From: Metaclostridioides mangenotii
Lineage (GTDB): Bacteria; Bacillota; Clostridia; Peptostreptococcales; Peptostreptococcaceae
Direction: 5' to 3'
DNA length: 64,000 bases
Assembly (NCBI RefSeq): GCF_017873185.1
Contig: NZ_JAGGJX010000002.1
Coordinates: 186,001-250,000, forward strand
Shown: in pieces, positions 44,429-54,360 of the stretch
Layout: every line of letters begins with the position of its first letter
How positions within the stretch are numbered: position 1 is the first letter of the stretch
Notes under the pieces: generated by a model
The model's input: the letters and a program-made list of their open reading frames with translations, nothing else
Databases searched by the model: none
Told to the model about the DNA's origin: nothing
Made by a program: the position numbers and the translations under genes

Positions 44429-46051
44429 ATGGAAGAAAAAGAGATTTATAAAGTAAAAGAATTTATTAAAGAAAAAAGCACTGTCTATTGTTTTTTTTCT
44501 TCAATATTCTTTGGACTATTATCATACTTATATTTTTTTGTAAATAATTTATATAACCATGATAGTATAACGAATACACCCAAAGGGTATGGAGCAGGTG
44601 CCAGTAGTGGAAGATGGTTTTTAAGTGTAATGGGTGATTTTGTAGGAGATAATTGGGGAAATTATAATATACCTCTATTTAATGGTACTTTAGCTATATT
44701 TATATTAGCGATTACTTGTTGTATAATTATAAAAATTTTTGATATAAAAAATAAATGGTTATGTGTTTTGGTAGGTGGTATTACTGTTGTATTTCCACCT
44801 ATAGCTAGCGCAATGATATATTCATTTACAGTCGCATACTACACAGCAGCAATATTTTTAACTTTCTTGGGGATTTACTTAATAAAGGAATTTAAATTAT
44901 TAGGATTTATAATGGGTGTGTTGTTGTTTTCCTTTTCAATAGGTATATATCAAGCATACTATCCTTTGTGTGGAGCGATATTTTTATTGATATTGATAAA
45001 AATGTGTATGGATTCTGGGACTACATTTAAGCAGATTATACTTACGGGGATTAAATTTCTGATTTCTTTGGCTATTGGATACCTACTGTACAATGTATTT
45101 TTACAATTCTACCTAAATGCAAATGATATGCAGCTTAGTAATTATCAAGGCATAGATCAGATGGGGCAAATAGATATCAAATCACTTCCAATGCAAATTA
45201 AGGAGATTTACAAATCAATAGGGGGGATAACTTTTAGGGATTATATGTCAATAAGTGCAACGAAAGTAATTCAAAACTCGTTTATAGGTATGTATATTAT
45301 TAATTGTATAGTAATTGTACTTCACATAAAAAATCAATCAGTTAACAAAGAATCTGTACTTAAGCTTATTCTATTGGCAATATTTATTCTGATATTACCT
45401 ATAGCTGTAAACTTTGTGATTATTATGGTTCCTAATGGCGAGATATACACTCTTATGCAAATGGGATTTGTCTCTTTATTTTATCTGACAATTTTATTGG
45501 TAAGCTCATTGCTGAATAATGAAGGTTCGTATGAAAAAGTTGCTACAGTCAACAAATCTAGTAGAGCTAATAAACTTAAGAGCTCTAATAAATATAAATT
45601 AAATAAAGTAGTGTTGTTTTTCACTTTATTTATAGTATTTGTATCTGTATTTAACTATACTTGGCAAAATAATGGTAACTATCGTTCGCTGTACTTTGAA
45701 AACAAACAGCTGGAAAACTACTATCAAACTTTAATGACTAGAATTAAATCTATAGAAGACTACACTCAAGATATGGAGCTTTATTTTGTTGGAGAAGATA
45801 TCACTGACAAGACATTTGATAACGAGAGGTGGAGATATACGCCATTTAAATATGGAGGTAACTCCTCTCCATTAAATACGTATTCGAGAAAAGATTCTAT
45901 AGAAAACTTTCTCGGATATAGATACATCCAATTAGAGAGCGATGACGAAGTATATAAAAGCAATAAAGAGGAGATAGAACAAATGGATTTATATCCAAAC
46001 TTCGGTGGAATTAAAATTATAGAAAATAAAATATTTGTGAGATTTGAATAA
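44429..46051 (+). CDS. GtrII-type membrane glucosyltransferase
   Basis: 540 aa with about ten membrane helices. Family features: the early FFVNNLYNHDSI loop with acidic residue and the SSGRWFLSVMGDFVG motif near 60, GNYNIPLFNGTLAIFILAI, and AVYY-like VAYYTAAIFLTFLGIYL. GtrII-type enzymes move glucose from a polyprenyl-phosphate carrier to an envelope glycan, best known from phage seroconversion. The C-terminal about 130 residues are soluble and outside. GGAGGCG is 6 bases before the ATG. A TACA repeat upstream may make expression variable. Terminator at 46105. Confidence 0.85.
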   Translation: MEEKEIYKVKEFIKEKSTVYCFFSSIFFGLLSYLYFFVNNLYNHDSITNTPKGYGAGASSGRWFLSVMGDFVGDNWGNYNIPLFNGTLAIFILAITCCIIIKIFDIKNKWLCVLVGGITVVFPPIASAMIYSFTVAYYTAAIFLTFLGIYLIKEFKLLGFIMGVLLFSFSIGIYQAYYPLCGAIFLLILIKMCMDSGTTFKQIILTGIKFLISLAIGYLLYNVFLQFYLNANDMQLSNYQGIDQMGQIDIKSLPMQIKEIYKSIGGITFRDYMSISATKVIQNSFIGMYIINCIVIVLHIKNQSVNKESVLKLILLAIFILILPIAVNFVIIMVPNGEIYTLMQMGFVSLFYLTILLVSSLLNNEGSYEKVATVNKSSRANKLKSSNKYKLNKVVLFFTLFIVFVSVFNYTWQNNGNYRSLYFENKQLENYYQTLMTRIKSIEDYTQDMELYFVGEDITDKTFDNERWRYTPFKYGGNSSPLNTYSRKDSIENFLGYRYIQLESDDEVYKSNKEEIEQMDLYPNFGGIKIIENKIFVRFE

Positions 46052-46104
46052 TAGATAAATAGTGTTTAGTAAATGTATAAAAATAATCTAATCAATTATA
46101 AAAT

Positions 46105-46133
46105 AGAGTAGCTATTATGCTACTCTATTTTTT
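46105..46133 (+). terminator. Terminator of the glucosyltransferase gene
   Basis: AGAGTAGC-TATTAT-GCTACTCTATTTTTTT. Confidence 0.8.
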
Positions 46134-46299
46134 TACTTTAGTAGGATAGTCAGGATCACTAATATTTGTTTAGCGATTATATGACACTGGAAACTATTAT
46201 AATTACAAAAATCACATGCTGCACACTGATTGACATAGCACTACCTATATAATATGATAATCATAATTCATTATGATTTAAAAAATGAGTGCGAAGCTA

Positions 46300-46356
46300 T
46301 GAAATTTGAAGTTAAAGATCATGTTAAAGTAGTATTCAATATGGTCTTTTTTTGAT
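46300..46356 (+). other. Short open frame and half-hairpin, remnant DNA
   Basis: ATG followed by KFEVKDHVKVVFNMVFF-stop; its 3' part (TTCAATATGGTCTTTTTTT) matches the 3' half of the hairpin at 36500. Taken as leftover sequence, not a gene. The rest of 46134-46533 shows no supportable feature. Confidence 0.3.
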
Positions 46357-46533
46357 TTACATATTAATAAATTAAGAGAAAATAAATATAATGTAAAATA
46401 GTACATAAAATGACAAAAATTTCTTATATACTATGGTAGTCTTTGTATAATACGAGAAGATATTTAATTTACAAGATGTGGTGGTAGCGATGTAGAGGCA
46501 TAGTATAATTGCATTATTAGTTATGCAAAATTA

Positions 46534-46565
46534 GTGGGTTTATTTTTTGCGATTTGTCTCCACCA
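46534..46565 (+). repeat. tmRNA-terminus repeat A4 (att-like)
   Basis: 32 nt, GTGGGTTTATTT to TTGTCTCCACCA, followed by ATGAAATCCACGAAAA as after A2. Confidence 0.7.
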
Positions 46566-46667
46566 ATGAAATCCACGAAAATACATTGACAACTTTAGAT
46601 ATAAAAATTATAACAAAAAGAATTTAATTAGTTTTATTGCATTTATTATAAATAGGGGGATGGTAAC

Positions 46668-49541
46668 ATGAAAAAATATAATAAAAATATGGCGATTATT
46701 TTATCGGGAGTAGTAATAGCTACTAATACACAAATCACAACGCTATCATATGCACTGGAAGATGATAAAAACCAAACTACACTAGAAAAAAGTATAGAAA
46801 AAAACGTACCACAGTCTTCTAATTATGTAAAACAAGAGATTGTAAAAGTAACAAACGAAGAAGAGTTAATAAAAGCACTAGAAAATCCAAATATAAAGAC
46901 AGTAGAAATAAAGAATGATATAGTAATAAAAGATTCAAATCCTACACTAAGGATAGAAATAAAAGGAAATGAAAAAGAAATAAAAGGAAATGGATATACA
47001 GTAAGTAGTGGTGAAATATTTAATTTATTATTAAATACAAATACAAAAATAGATAATCTAAAGCTGAAAGAAATAGCTATAACGAGCACAAATAGAGAAA
47101 ATTTACATATAGTAAACAACAGTGAAATAAGTAATGGAGAGATAACAGATTGTGGGAATATAACATTAGAAAATGTAAAAGTAAATCATACAATGATAAA
47201 AAGTAATAAAAACTTAGTTATAAATTCAAGTAAAATGAGCAAGAGTATAATTAAACATTTTGGAGATGGAGATGAAGTTGGAGAATTAAAGATAATTAAT
47301 ACTGAAATAAAAGAGCATCATCCGAGTAGTGGTCTAATTGCGCCGGGCGACCATGGAGGCAATAAAGCACCAATATATTTATATGGAGGTAATATAGAAT
47401 TAGAAAATGTAAAGATAATAAACCCAGGTAGTAATGCAATATATGCAGCAGGAAGTAACTCAAAAGATATAACAGAACAAAAAATAAGAATAAAAGGAAC
47501 GTTAGAGGTAGATGGTGCACAGAACGAGGCAATAGTTCTTAAGATGGAAGATGGTAGTAATAAAAATATACCTTTAGAGCTTTATATAGATGGAGATATA
47601 AAGCAAAAAGGGGATACATATACAGTGATAGCAGAAAATGAAGGAAAAAATATTAAGATATATTATGATGACAGAAAAATAGAAAAAGGAACTGACCTAT
47701 GGTCAAATGAATATTACAATACTAAAAATAGAGAAGGGATTAAACCACCACTTCCTAGCTATGAAAATTCAATAGCAGTAGTAACAGATAAACGTAATTT
47801 ACTAAGATCATTAGAAGATACAAATATAAAAACAATAGATATAAGAAATGATATAGATATAAATTCATCTATAGGCGAACCATTTAATATACATATATAT
47901 GGAAATAAAAAAGAAATAAAAGGAAATGGACACACAATAAGAAATAGTACAGGAACAAATTGGATCAATATAGATACAAATACAAAAATGGATAATTTAA
48001 AGCTAGGTGGATGGATTTACACTGTAGAGGGGAAAAACTTAGATATAGTAAATAACAGCGAAATTAATGGTGCATCAATATCGTTGGAAGGAAATGTATT
48101 ATTAGAAAATGTAAAAATGTATAATGCATCAATATCTGGTAACGGGAATCTAGTTGTAAATTCAAGTAAATTAAAAAATAGTAATATTTCAATCTCAGAT
48201 TATTATGAAAATAAAGGTGGAATAGCGAAAATAATCAATACTGAAATAGAGGGTCATGGACCAATAAGTTTAAATGGAGGAAATATAGAGTTAGAAAATA
48301 TAAAAATAACAAATCCAGGTGACCATGCAATATATGCAAAGGGAAGCAAGAAACTTGAAAGTAAGATAAGAATAAAGGGAACATTAGAGATCGATGGTGC
48401 AAAAAAAGAAGCAATAGTTTTAAAGAAAGGTGAGAATAGTAGTACAGAGAACCCAGTAGAACTATATATAGATGGAGATATAAAGCAAAAAGGAGATACA
48501 TACACAATAAAAGCAGAAGATGAAGGTAAATATACTAAGGTTCATTATGATGATAGTAAAATAAAAAGAGTAACTGATAAATGGTCATATACTTATTATA
48601 GTACGAAAAATAGAGAAGGAAATGAACCGAAGTCTGTTGTATATGAAAATAAATTAGTTGGAGAAAATAGACATCAAACAGCTATAAAAGTAAGTAATGA
48701 AGGATGGGATGTAGCAAATACTATAGTAATAGTAAACTCAAATTCAATGACAGATGCACTTAGTGCAACACCATATGCAAATTGGTTAAATGCGCCAATA
48801 CTTCTAACAGAAGGAAATAAATTAAATAGTGATACTAAAAAAGAAATATTAAGGCTTAAAGCAAAAGGAGTTCGTGTAATAGGAGGAGAGAGTGCTGTAT
48901 CAAATTCAGTTATAAATGAATTAAAGTCCATGAATCTTAATGTAGAGAGGATAAGTGGGAATGATAGATACGAGACATCTTTAGAGATAGCTAAAAAATT
49001 AAATTCACCATCAGAAATAGCAGTTGTAAATGGTGTAACAGGGCTTCCTGATGCAGTAAGTATTGCACCAGTTGCAGCAGAGAAAGATATGCCAATAGTA
49101 TTAGTATCACCAAAAGAAGGAATTAAAGCATTTGACCAATATATAAAAGATAACAATCAAAATATAAATAAATCTTATATTATAGGAAAAGAAGCAGCTA
49201 TATCAAATAAAATAGCTAATAAACTACCAAATCCAGAAAGATTAGGTGGAATAGATAGAAATGAGACCAATGCAGTTATATTAGAAAAGTTCTATTCAAG
49301 TGAAGAATTAAATAACATATTTATTGCTAAAGATGGAATGAAGAAACCTGATGATTTAATAGATGCATTGTCAGTAGGTGTACTAGCATCTCAAGAAAAA
49401 TCACCAGTAGTTATAGTAGGAAATGATTTAAATGATAAGCAAAAAAGCTTATTATCTAAAAAACAACCAAGTAAAATAACTCAAGTTGGTGGAAATGGAA
49501 ATGAAAATGCATTTAATAAATTAGTAAATATGTTTAAATAG
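46668..49541 (+). CDS. Cell-wall protein: two beta-helix repeats plus three CWB2 modules
   Basis: 957 aa, exported. Signal peptide near 1-33 (MAIILSGVVIATNTQI). Two homologous about 300-residue units (roughly 60-360 and 365-655) each contain KEIKGNGYT or KEIKGNGHT, NNSEI, NIELENVKI, ELYIDGDIKQKGDTYT: a right-handed beta-helix resembling pectate-lyase-like adhesins. Residues about 665-957 are three CWB2 (PF04122) repeats, with RHQTAIKVSNEGW, RISGNDRYETSLEIAKKLN and RLGGIDRNETNAVILEKF. In C. difficile CWB2 trios bind the anionic polymer PSII non-covalently. Likely adhesin or surface-layer-associated. GGGGGATG-GTAAC precedes the ATG. Confidence 0.92.
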   Translation: MKKYNKNMAIILSGVVIATNTQITTLSYALEDDKNQTTLEKSIEKNVPQSSNYVKQEIVKVTNEEELIKALENPNIKTVEIKNDIVIKDSNPTLRIEIKGNEKEIKGNGYTVSSGEIFNLLLNTNTKIDNLKLKEIAITSTNRENLHIVNNSEISNGEITDCGNITLENVKVNHTMIKSNKNLVINSSKMSKSIIKHFGDGDEVGELKIINTEIKEHHPSSGLIAPGDHGGNKAPIYLYGGNIELENVKIINPGSNAIYAAGSNSKDITEQKIRIKGTLEVDGAQNEAIVLKMEDGSNKNIPLELYIDGDIKQKGDTYTVIAENEGKNIKIYYDDRKIEKGTDLWSNEYYNTKNREGIKPPLPSYENSIAVVTDKRNLLRSLEDTNIKTIDIRNDIDINSSIGEPFNIHIYGNKKEIKGNGHTIRNSTGTNWINIDTNTKMDNLKLGGWIYTVEGKNLDIVNNSEINGASISLEGNVLLENVKMYNASISGNGNLVVNSSKLKNSNISISDYYENKGGIAKIINTEIEGHGPISLNGGNIELENIKITNPGDHAIYAKGSKKLESKIRIKGTLEIDGAKKEAIVLKKGENSSTENPVELYIDGDIKQKGDTYTIKAEDEGKYTKVHYDDSKIKRVTDKWSYTYYSTKNREGNEPKSVVYENKLVGENRHQTAIKVSNEGWDVANTIVIVNSNSMTDALSATPYANWLNAPILLTEGNKLNSDTKKEILRLKAKGVRVIGGESAVSNSVINELKSMNLNVERISGNDRYETSLEIAKKLNSPSEIAVVNGVTGLPDAVSIAPVAAEKDMPIVLVSPKEGIKAFDQYIKDNNQNINKSYIIGKEAAISNKIANKLPNPERLGGIDRNETNAVILEKFYSSEELNNIFIAKDGMKKPDDLIDALSVGVLASQEKSPVVIVGNDLNDKQKSLLSKKQPSKITQVGGNGNENAFNKLVNMFK

Positions 49542-49563
49542 TAATTTTAGAGAGATTGCAATA

Positions 49564-49595
49564 GTGGGTATGATTTTTGAGAATCGTCTCCACCA
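49564..49595 (+). repeat. tmRNA-terminus repeat A5 (att-like)
   Basis: 32 nt, GTGGGTATGATTTTTGAGAA then TCGTCTCCACCA. Unlike the others it is followed by the same about 260 bases that follow ssrA, including an integrase remnant. Confidence 0.85.
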
Positions 49596-49852
49596 ATTTA
49601 AGAAATGAAAATTTGAAATAGTTGAAAACACTTACTTACAGCTGATGTATTTAAGTGTTTTTTATTTTTAAACACACACCTATACAGATTTTAAGCGAAG
49701 ATATCGTTAATTTTATCTACTGCTTCTAACTTAGAATCTTTCATAACATGAGTGTAAATATCCATAGTTATACTTATATCATAATGACCCATTAAGGTTT
49801 GCACTGTCTTAGGAGGAACTCCTGCTTCAAATAAACGAGTAGCGTAAGTATG
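49596..49852 (-). pseudogene. Second ssrA-flank copy with integrase remnant
   Basis: From 49585 the plus strand repeats 15446-15723 with few changes, including the terminator. The minus-strand coding part, 49691-49852, reads HTYATRLFEAG, MGHYDISITMDIYTHV (nucleophile Tyr) and KINDIFA-stop: the last 53 codons of the integrase. Homology ends abruptly at 49852, where a CWB2-gene fragment on the plus strand begins. Confidence 0.85.
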
Positions 49853-49856
49853 CAAA

Positions 49857-50063
49857 AAAGATTATATTTGTAAAAATGGAATGTTACGTCAAGATGATTT
49901 AATAGATGCACTTTCCGTTGAGGTTTTATCAGCTAAAAATCAATCTCCAGTTATGCTAGTATAAAAACAATTAGTTAAGAATGAAAAAATTGAAACCATA
50001 ACTCAAGTTGGTAGAAATGGAAATGAAAATGCATTTAATGAACTAAAAGGATTGGTAAAATAG
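49857..50063 (+). pseudogene. CWB2-protein C-terminal fragment
   Basis: KDYICKNGMLRQDDLIDALS to SPVMLV-stop, then KQLVKNEKIETITQVGRNGN and a proper end. Homologous to the last 69 residues of the 957-aa protein just upstream (KDGMKKPDDLIDALSVG, ITQVGGNGNENAF). It contains an in-frame TAA. Confidence 0.8.
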
Positions 50064-50072
50064 AAAAGAAAT

Positions 50073-50103
50073 AGAGAGTCAGTGAGAGCTGGCTCTCTTT
50101 TTA
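50073..50103 (+). terminator. Terminator after the CWB2 fragment
   Basis: AGAGAGTCAG-TGAGAG-CTGGCTCTCT then TTTT. Confidence 0.75.
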
Positions 50104-50112
50104 ATTTCCATC

Positions 50113-50248
50113 AATCCCCTGAATCTATCATTACGAGATAAACCACTAGCAGTAGGGACCCAAGCAGATTCTCGATACTGAATATACTTGCTAAAAATTT
50201 AGAAATATAAAATCGGGACAGAAGATGCCATAAGCTAAAAGAAAATGG
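50113..50248 (+). pseudogene. Y-family polymerase fragment
   Basis: NLSLRDKPLAVGTQADSRY-stop, then a shifted frame LLAKN and KYKIGTEDAIS, aligning to NPSLRDKPLAVSPQGDSKYG and KYKVQTGDPIWQ of the polymerase at 28359. Divergence from that gene is well beyond a simple recent copy. 50249-50552 shows no supportable feature apart from AT-rich promoter-like DNA. Confidence 0.65.
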
Positions 50249-50552
50249 CGTATATGATGTGTCAAATAAAAATTCTAGTATAGAGATAGTACTTATTTAA
50301 GCTAACTGTAAGCGTATTCATTATCACATAAATTAGGAGTTCTTCGGGACTATATTTTTATTTTTGGAAAAAATAGATGCCTCTAAATTTTTTATATAAC
50401 ACCCTCTTTATTTATATTAAAATTACATTTCACTACAAAAAAACTTCATTTCACAACAATTGGCATCAATTATTTAAAAAATAATGTTAGTATCTTAGAC
50501 GTAATAAATATAAGAGCAGTATTAAATAATTTATAAGGAGGTATCAATAGTT

Positions 50553-52667
50553 ATGAAGAGATCACTATCGATTTTGATGACTTTTATACTAGTACTTTCA
50601 TGGTTGCCTATAAGGATATTTGCATCAGAATCGGCCAAAACTAATAATAATGAAGGCACATATCAGGTGTTTTATTGGTTACAAAACGCGGATAATGATG
50701 AGTATACATTCGCTGGAAATATTCAAAGGTCTGGTGAAATTGGAGGAGATATATCAATTCCAACTGTAGAAGAGGATAAACAATCTGATATAAGATTCCC
50801 TTTAGATATCAGTGCCTACAAGCAAAATTTGCCTTTAGAAAGTCAGTATGATTATATAAATATGGATGAAGTAAAAACAGCTGATACAAATGCTAATAAA
50901 ACAATATCAGCGGATGGAAAAACAATCGTAAATGTGTTTTATAGTAGAAATAAATACGATATAGATTTTCACTTAGATACTGATAATATAAACGATGTAA
51001 CTGAATCAGTTGTAGGTTACAAAGTAGGGGATAGTGTATACACGAATGGTGATACATATAAAATTGAGAATGTTAAAGTAGGTCAAGATATAAGTCAACG
51101 ATGGCCTTCTGATATAGAGTTTATAGATTCAAATGGAGACATTTTAGATGATGTGGTATTGACACGTATGAATAATGAAGGTGGTTATGGGTACTTCGCT
51201 AATAAGCAGTTTGTATTTCATTCTGAGTTTGTGCGAGGGATCGATGATAATAATATAAATATAAAATTAGCAATGGGTGAAAAAAATTATTATTATAATT
51301 TCATAGCTAAATTGCAAAGTGTTGATAATAATGAAGAGTTTGAAGTAAATGAGGATTATAGTTTCTCAGCTTATAATGGTTCTTCTAATAATAAGATAAA
51401 AGGATTTTATAATATGATCCCTAATAAATATAACTCATACGATATTAATTACTACAGGTTTTCATATGGCCTATACTTTTATTCAGATGATTATCAATCG
51501 ATTATCAATAATACTAATAATATTAAATTTGAAAAATCCTTAAAAAATATTGATTCAGAAGTAGATCCAGGAAGTAAAGATGGGTACAATTTTGCAGGAT
51601 GGACAATACCTGTATTAGAAGGAGATAAAGTAAGCTTCAAGAAATTTGATTTAAATACAGAAAAAATGCCTTCTTATAATTTACATTTATTCGCTAGTTG
51701 GACTAAAAAGAATACTGGAGGAGGAGGCGGTGGCTCTACTGAACCACCAACTTCAACTAAAACAGTAATATTAGCAAGTGGAGAGAAATATACAGATGTA
51801 CTTACAGCGACAGTTTTAGGAAATGAGAAAGACGCACCAATACTACTTTCTAAAAAAGATTCTGTAGATGAAGAAACTTTAGCTGAGATAAAAAGATTAA
51901 ACGCAGAAGAAGTTATAATTTCAGGTGGCGCTGATTCAGTATCTGATAAAGTTGTTGAGCAGTTAAAGGATTACAATGTAATTAGAATATCAGGTAAAGA
52001 TAGATATGAAACAGCAGAAAAAATAGGAGATGAAGTCAGAAGTATAACAGGCAATAAAGAAGGCGCAATGTTGGTAGACGGAACAAACTTCCCAGACGTA
52101 ATAACTATATCAACTCTTGCATCACAAAAAAGAGCACCTATACTAATAACTGAGCCTGAAACACTAAATTCAACTACAGATAAAACAATAGATAAATGGA
52201 ATTTAGAGGATATTACAATAGGAGGAAGTTATAATTCAGTATCTAAAGATATTGAAAATAGTTTAAAAGTAAGTAAAATTAATAGATTAGGTGGAGTTGA
52301 TAGATACGAGACTTCAAAAATTATAGGGCAAGAAGTAGTCAATTTGACAGGAAATAAATCGAATATGGTTTTAGTTGACGGAACGGATTTCCCGGATGGA
52401 ATAACAATAAACAGCTTGGCATCAAAATTTAAATCGCCAATTATGCTTACAACACCAAATAAACTAAGTAAAGAAACTTCTGATATGATAAAAGAATGGT
52501 CAACACAAAATATATTAATAGGTGGGGGATATAATTCAGTATCTAAGCCAATAGAAGATAATTTAAATATTAGCAAAAAAGAGAGAGTTGCAGGTCAAGA
52601 TAGATATGAAACTGCAGTAAAGATCTCTCAAAGACGTACTAATAGTTCTTTGATAGGAGAGAAATAA
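50553..52667 (+). CDS. Cell-wall protein with three CWB2 modules
   Basis: 704 aa, exported. Signal peptide MKRSLSILMTFILVLSWLPI to about residue 26. The N-terminal part (about 30-385) ends with GYNFAGWTIP and HLFASWTKK, the Listeria-Bacteroides (InlB B) repeat signature. A TGGGGGGS linker leads to three CWB2 repeats with RISGKDRYETAEKIGDEV, RLGGVDRYETSKIIGQEV and RVAGQDRYETAVKI. The stop comes soon after the last motif (SQRRTNSSLIGEK), so the third module may lack its end. AAGGAGGT precedes the ATG. Likely held non-covalently at the cell wall; role unknown. Confidence 0.9.
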   Translation: MKRSLSILMTFILVLSWLPIRIFASESAKTNNNEGTYQVFYWLQNADNDEYTFAGNIQRSGEIGGDISIPTVEEDKQSDIRFPLDISAYKQNLPLESQYDYINMDEVKTADTNANKTISADGKTIVNVFYSRNKYDIDFHLDTDNINDVTESVVGYKVGDSVYTNGDTYKIENVKVGQDISQRWPSDIEFIDSNGDILDDVVLTRMNNEGGYGYFANKQFVFHSEFVRGIDDNNINIKLAMGEKNYYYNFIAKLQSVDNNEEFEVNEDYSFSAYNGSSNNKIKGFYNMIPNKYNSYDINYYRFSYGLYFYSDDYQSIINNTNNIKFEKSLKNIDSEVDPGSKDGYNFAGWTIPVLEGDKVSFKKFDLNTEKMPSYNLHLFASWTKKNTGGGGGGSTEPPTSTKTVILASGEKYTDVLTATVLGNEKDAPILLSKKDSVDEETLAEIKRLNAEEVIISGGADSVSDKVVEQLKDYNVIRISGKDRYETAEKIGDEVRSITGNKEGAMLVDGTNFPDVITISTLASQKRAPILITEPETLNSTTDKTIDKWNLEDITIGGSYNSVSKDIENSLKVSKINRLGGVDRYETSKIIGQEVVNLTGNKSNMVLVDGTDFPDGITINSLASKFKSPIMLTTPNKLSKETSDMIKEWSTQNILIGGGYNSVSKPIEDNLNISKKERVAGQDRYETAVKISQRRTNSSLIGEK

Positions 52668-52730
52668 GAAGAGAAAAATAATTCTAAGAGTTTCATTTAG
52701 AGTTGTAAAAATAAATAATGTAGTAATAGG

Positions 52731-52768
52731 AGAGCAATCAATCCATTAATGGAAAGATTGCTCTTTAT
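52731..52768 (+). terminator. Terminator of the 704-aa gene
   Basis: AGAGCAATC / GATTGCTCT then TTATAG, loop about 16 nt. Confidence 0.6.
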
Positions 52769-52910
52769 AGTTATTAGGTGTGTGTAAATTAAGCGTTTTA
52801 TTAGAATATTAACCGATTTTACCATTAAAAAGACCAGTTATGTCAAATCCATTGGAAAATATATTAATGAATGTTAAATTTATGTTAGATTTGGAAAGGA
52901 CATATAAATA

Positions 52911-53525
52911 ATGAAAAAAATTTTAATAACTATATTTGTAATTTTAATTATGATATTAGGGGTAACAGGATATTATTTTAAACAAAATAAATTAATAAAT
53001 GGAAAAAACGAAAATTCAATAAAGAAGTATTTATATAATACTTTAATACCAAAAACTGAAGATATAAATATTATTGACACTGTAGAAATTGAAGATTCTA
53101 AGATTGTAGGATTTTTAAATAATAAAGGTCTAGGAGTAGTTGCATTTGATAAAGATAAGAAAGGTAACTATACGACAGGTAGAGATGGAATATTTGAGAC
53201 TATAGATAAAAAACATGTAAAAGTATCTGCATTTTCTGTACGTTATGGTGATAGCAGTAAATCATCATATGTTATTATATCTGATGGAAAAGATGTAGGT
53301 AGAGTAGAATTAGTGGTAAATGAGAAAAAAAGTTATTCTAAGAAAGTAAAGTTAAGTGAGCCTTCTATGGTTATTTTTACTGACAATGAACTTAGTAAGT
53401 TATCTACAAGTAGAGATATTAAGTTTAAATTTTTTAACTCAGATGGAACTCTTATAGAAGACTATACACTTAATTATTGTAATCACAGTACAGGTGTAAT
53501 TCAGATAAGTATGGGTGATAGATAA
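52911..53525 (+). CDS. Exported or membrane-anchored protein of unknown function
   Basis: 204 aa. The N-terminal helix ILITIFVILIMILGVTGYYF is followed directly by a charged soluble domain; no lipobox Cys. The domain is beta-rich (KIVGFLNNKGLGVVAFDKDK, GRDGIFETIDKKHVKVSAFS, SSYVIISDGKDVGRVELVV). It resembles small DUF5044/lipoprotein-type clostridial proteins only in outline; not recognised. GGAAAGG is 8 bases before the ATG. Isolated gene, terminator at 53576. Confidence 0.65.
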   Translation: MKKILITIFVILIMILGVTGYYFKQNKLINGKNENSIKKYLYNTLIPKTEDINIIDTVEIEDSKIVGFLNNKGLGVVAFDKDKKGNYTTGRDGIFETIDKKHVKVSAFSVRYGDSSKSSYVIISDGKDVGRVELVVNEKKSYSKKVKLSEPSMVIFTDNELSKLSTSRDIKFKFFNSDGTLIEDYTLNYCNHSTGVIQISMGDR

Positions 53526-53575
53526 AAACCAATTCTTGAAGTTGTAAAAATATTTGAATGTTAAAGAATTATAAA

Positions 53576-53612
53576 AAGAGCTAGTTTATTTAACAATACT
53601 AGTTCTTTTTTT
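53576..53612 (+). terminator. Terminator of the 204-aa gene
   Basis: AAGAGCTAGT / ACTAGTTCTT followed by TTTTTTTA. Confidence 0.75.
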
Positions 53613-53664
53613 TATGCTTGAAACTACCTTTACTTTACCATACTACTCATAGGAGGTTGAATAT

Positions 53665-54066
53665 ATAGATATATTCGATAAAAAAGGAATTAAGCCAATG
53701 TTAATAGTGGAGATGCAAGAGGCGTTTGACTCTCCAGTATATGAAAGATGAAGATTTTGTCGTGTGTGGTTATATATTGAAAGAAAATAATATGACTAGC
53801 CTAGTTATCTCACAATATAATGAAGAAAATGAATTGATATATAATGTCATGTCACTTTAGGTGTCAGTCTAAGAAAACTCAATCAGTATAAATATAAAAA
53901 GGTTGGATTACCGCTAAAAATGTACCTTCTGGATCTGGCAATGAGAATGCTGTTTGGATAGAACCTTGTATATACTGTGGAAGACATGCCTAACGACAGA
54001 GGAGCACTAAGACAACCTGTATTAAAAGGGATAAGAGAGGATAAACTAGCAAAAGAATGTATATAG
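53665..54066 (+). pseudogene. DNA ligase with large internal deletion
   Basis: The leader CATACTACTCATAGGAGGTTGA is kept but the start codon is ATA. It reads DIFDKKGIKPMLIVEMQEAF then SP, jumps to YMKDEDFVVCGYILKENN, and continues through several frame changes to LRQPVLKGIREDKLAKECI-stop. About 530 bases of the adenylation domain are gone. Its KDEDFVVCGY stretch shows what the copy at 20367 lost. Confidence 0.8.
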
Positions 54067-54110
54067 AAATAAATATATATTTAATATGATCAAAAGTGGA
54101 GGATTAAAAA

Positions 54111-54353
54111 ATGAAAGAGATAAACTTAGATAAAGTATCAAGCAAACTAGAAGATATGGCAAGTAGAGGACATAAAGAAGTAGGCATACTTAGAGATGCA
54201 GAATATGGATTGGAAATAGCAGATATATCAAGCTGTTATAATAATGCCATCGAAGTAGACAAAATAGGAACACTTAATTTGGGTATCTATAATACAAAAA
54301 AGGATATACAAGACGAGTTGACTCTACTGATAAAAAACTATCTGAAAGATTAA
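54111..54353 (+). CDS. 80-aa protein of unknown function
   Basis: MKEINLDKVSSKLEDMASRG, then EVGILRDAEYGLEIADISSC and an end DIQDELTLLIKNYLKD. Mostly helical and acidic, no membrane segment. GGAGG lies 8 bases before the ATG, and a hairpin follows (54361-54388). The last 18 codons and the hairpin are duplicated at 31219. The position just after a DNA ligase remnant suggests it belonged to the same element; not recognised. Confidence 0.65.
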   Translation: MKEINLDKVSSKLEDMASRGHKEVGILRDAEYGLEIADISSCYNNAIEVDKIGTLNLGIYNTKKDIQDELTLLIKNYLKD

Positions 54354-54360
54354 GAAGAAT

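Noticed and set aside
33928-49595. 32-nt equal-length repeats as a CRISPR array
   Set aside because: Spacing is thousands of bases, no spacer-repeat regularity and no cas genes.
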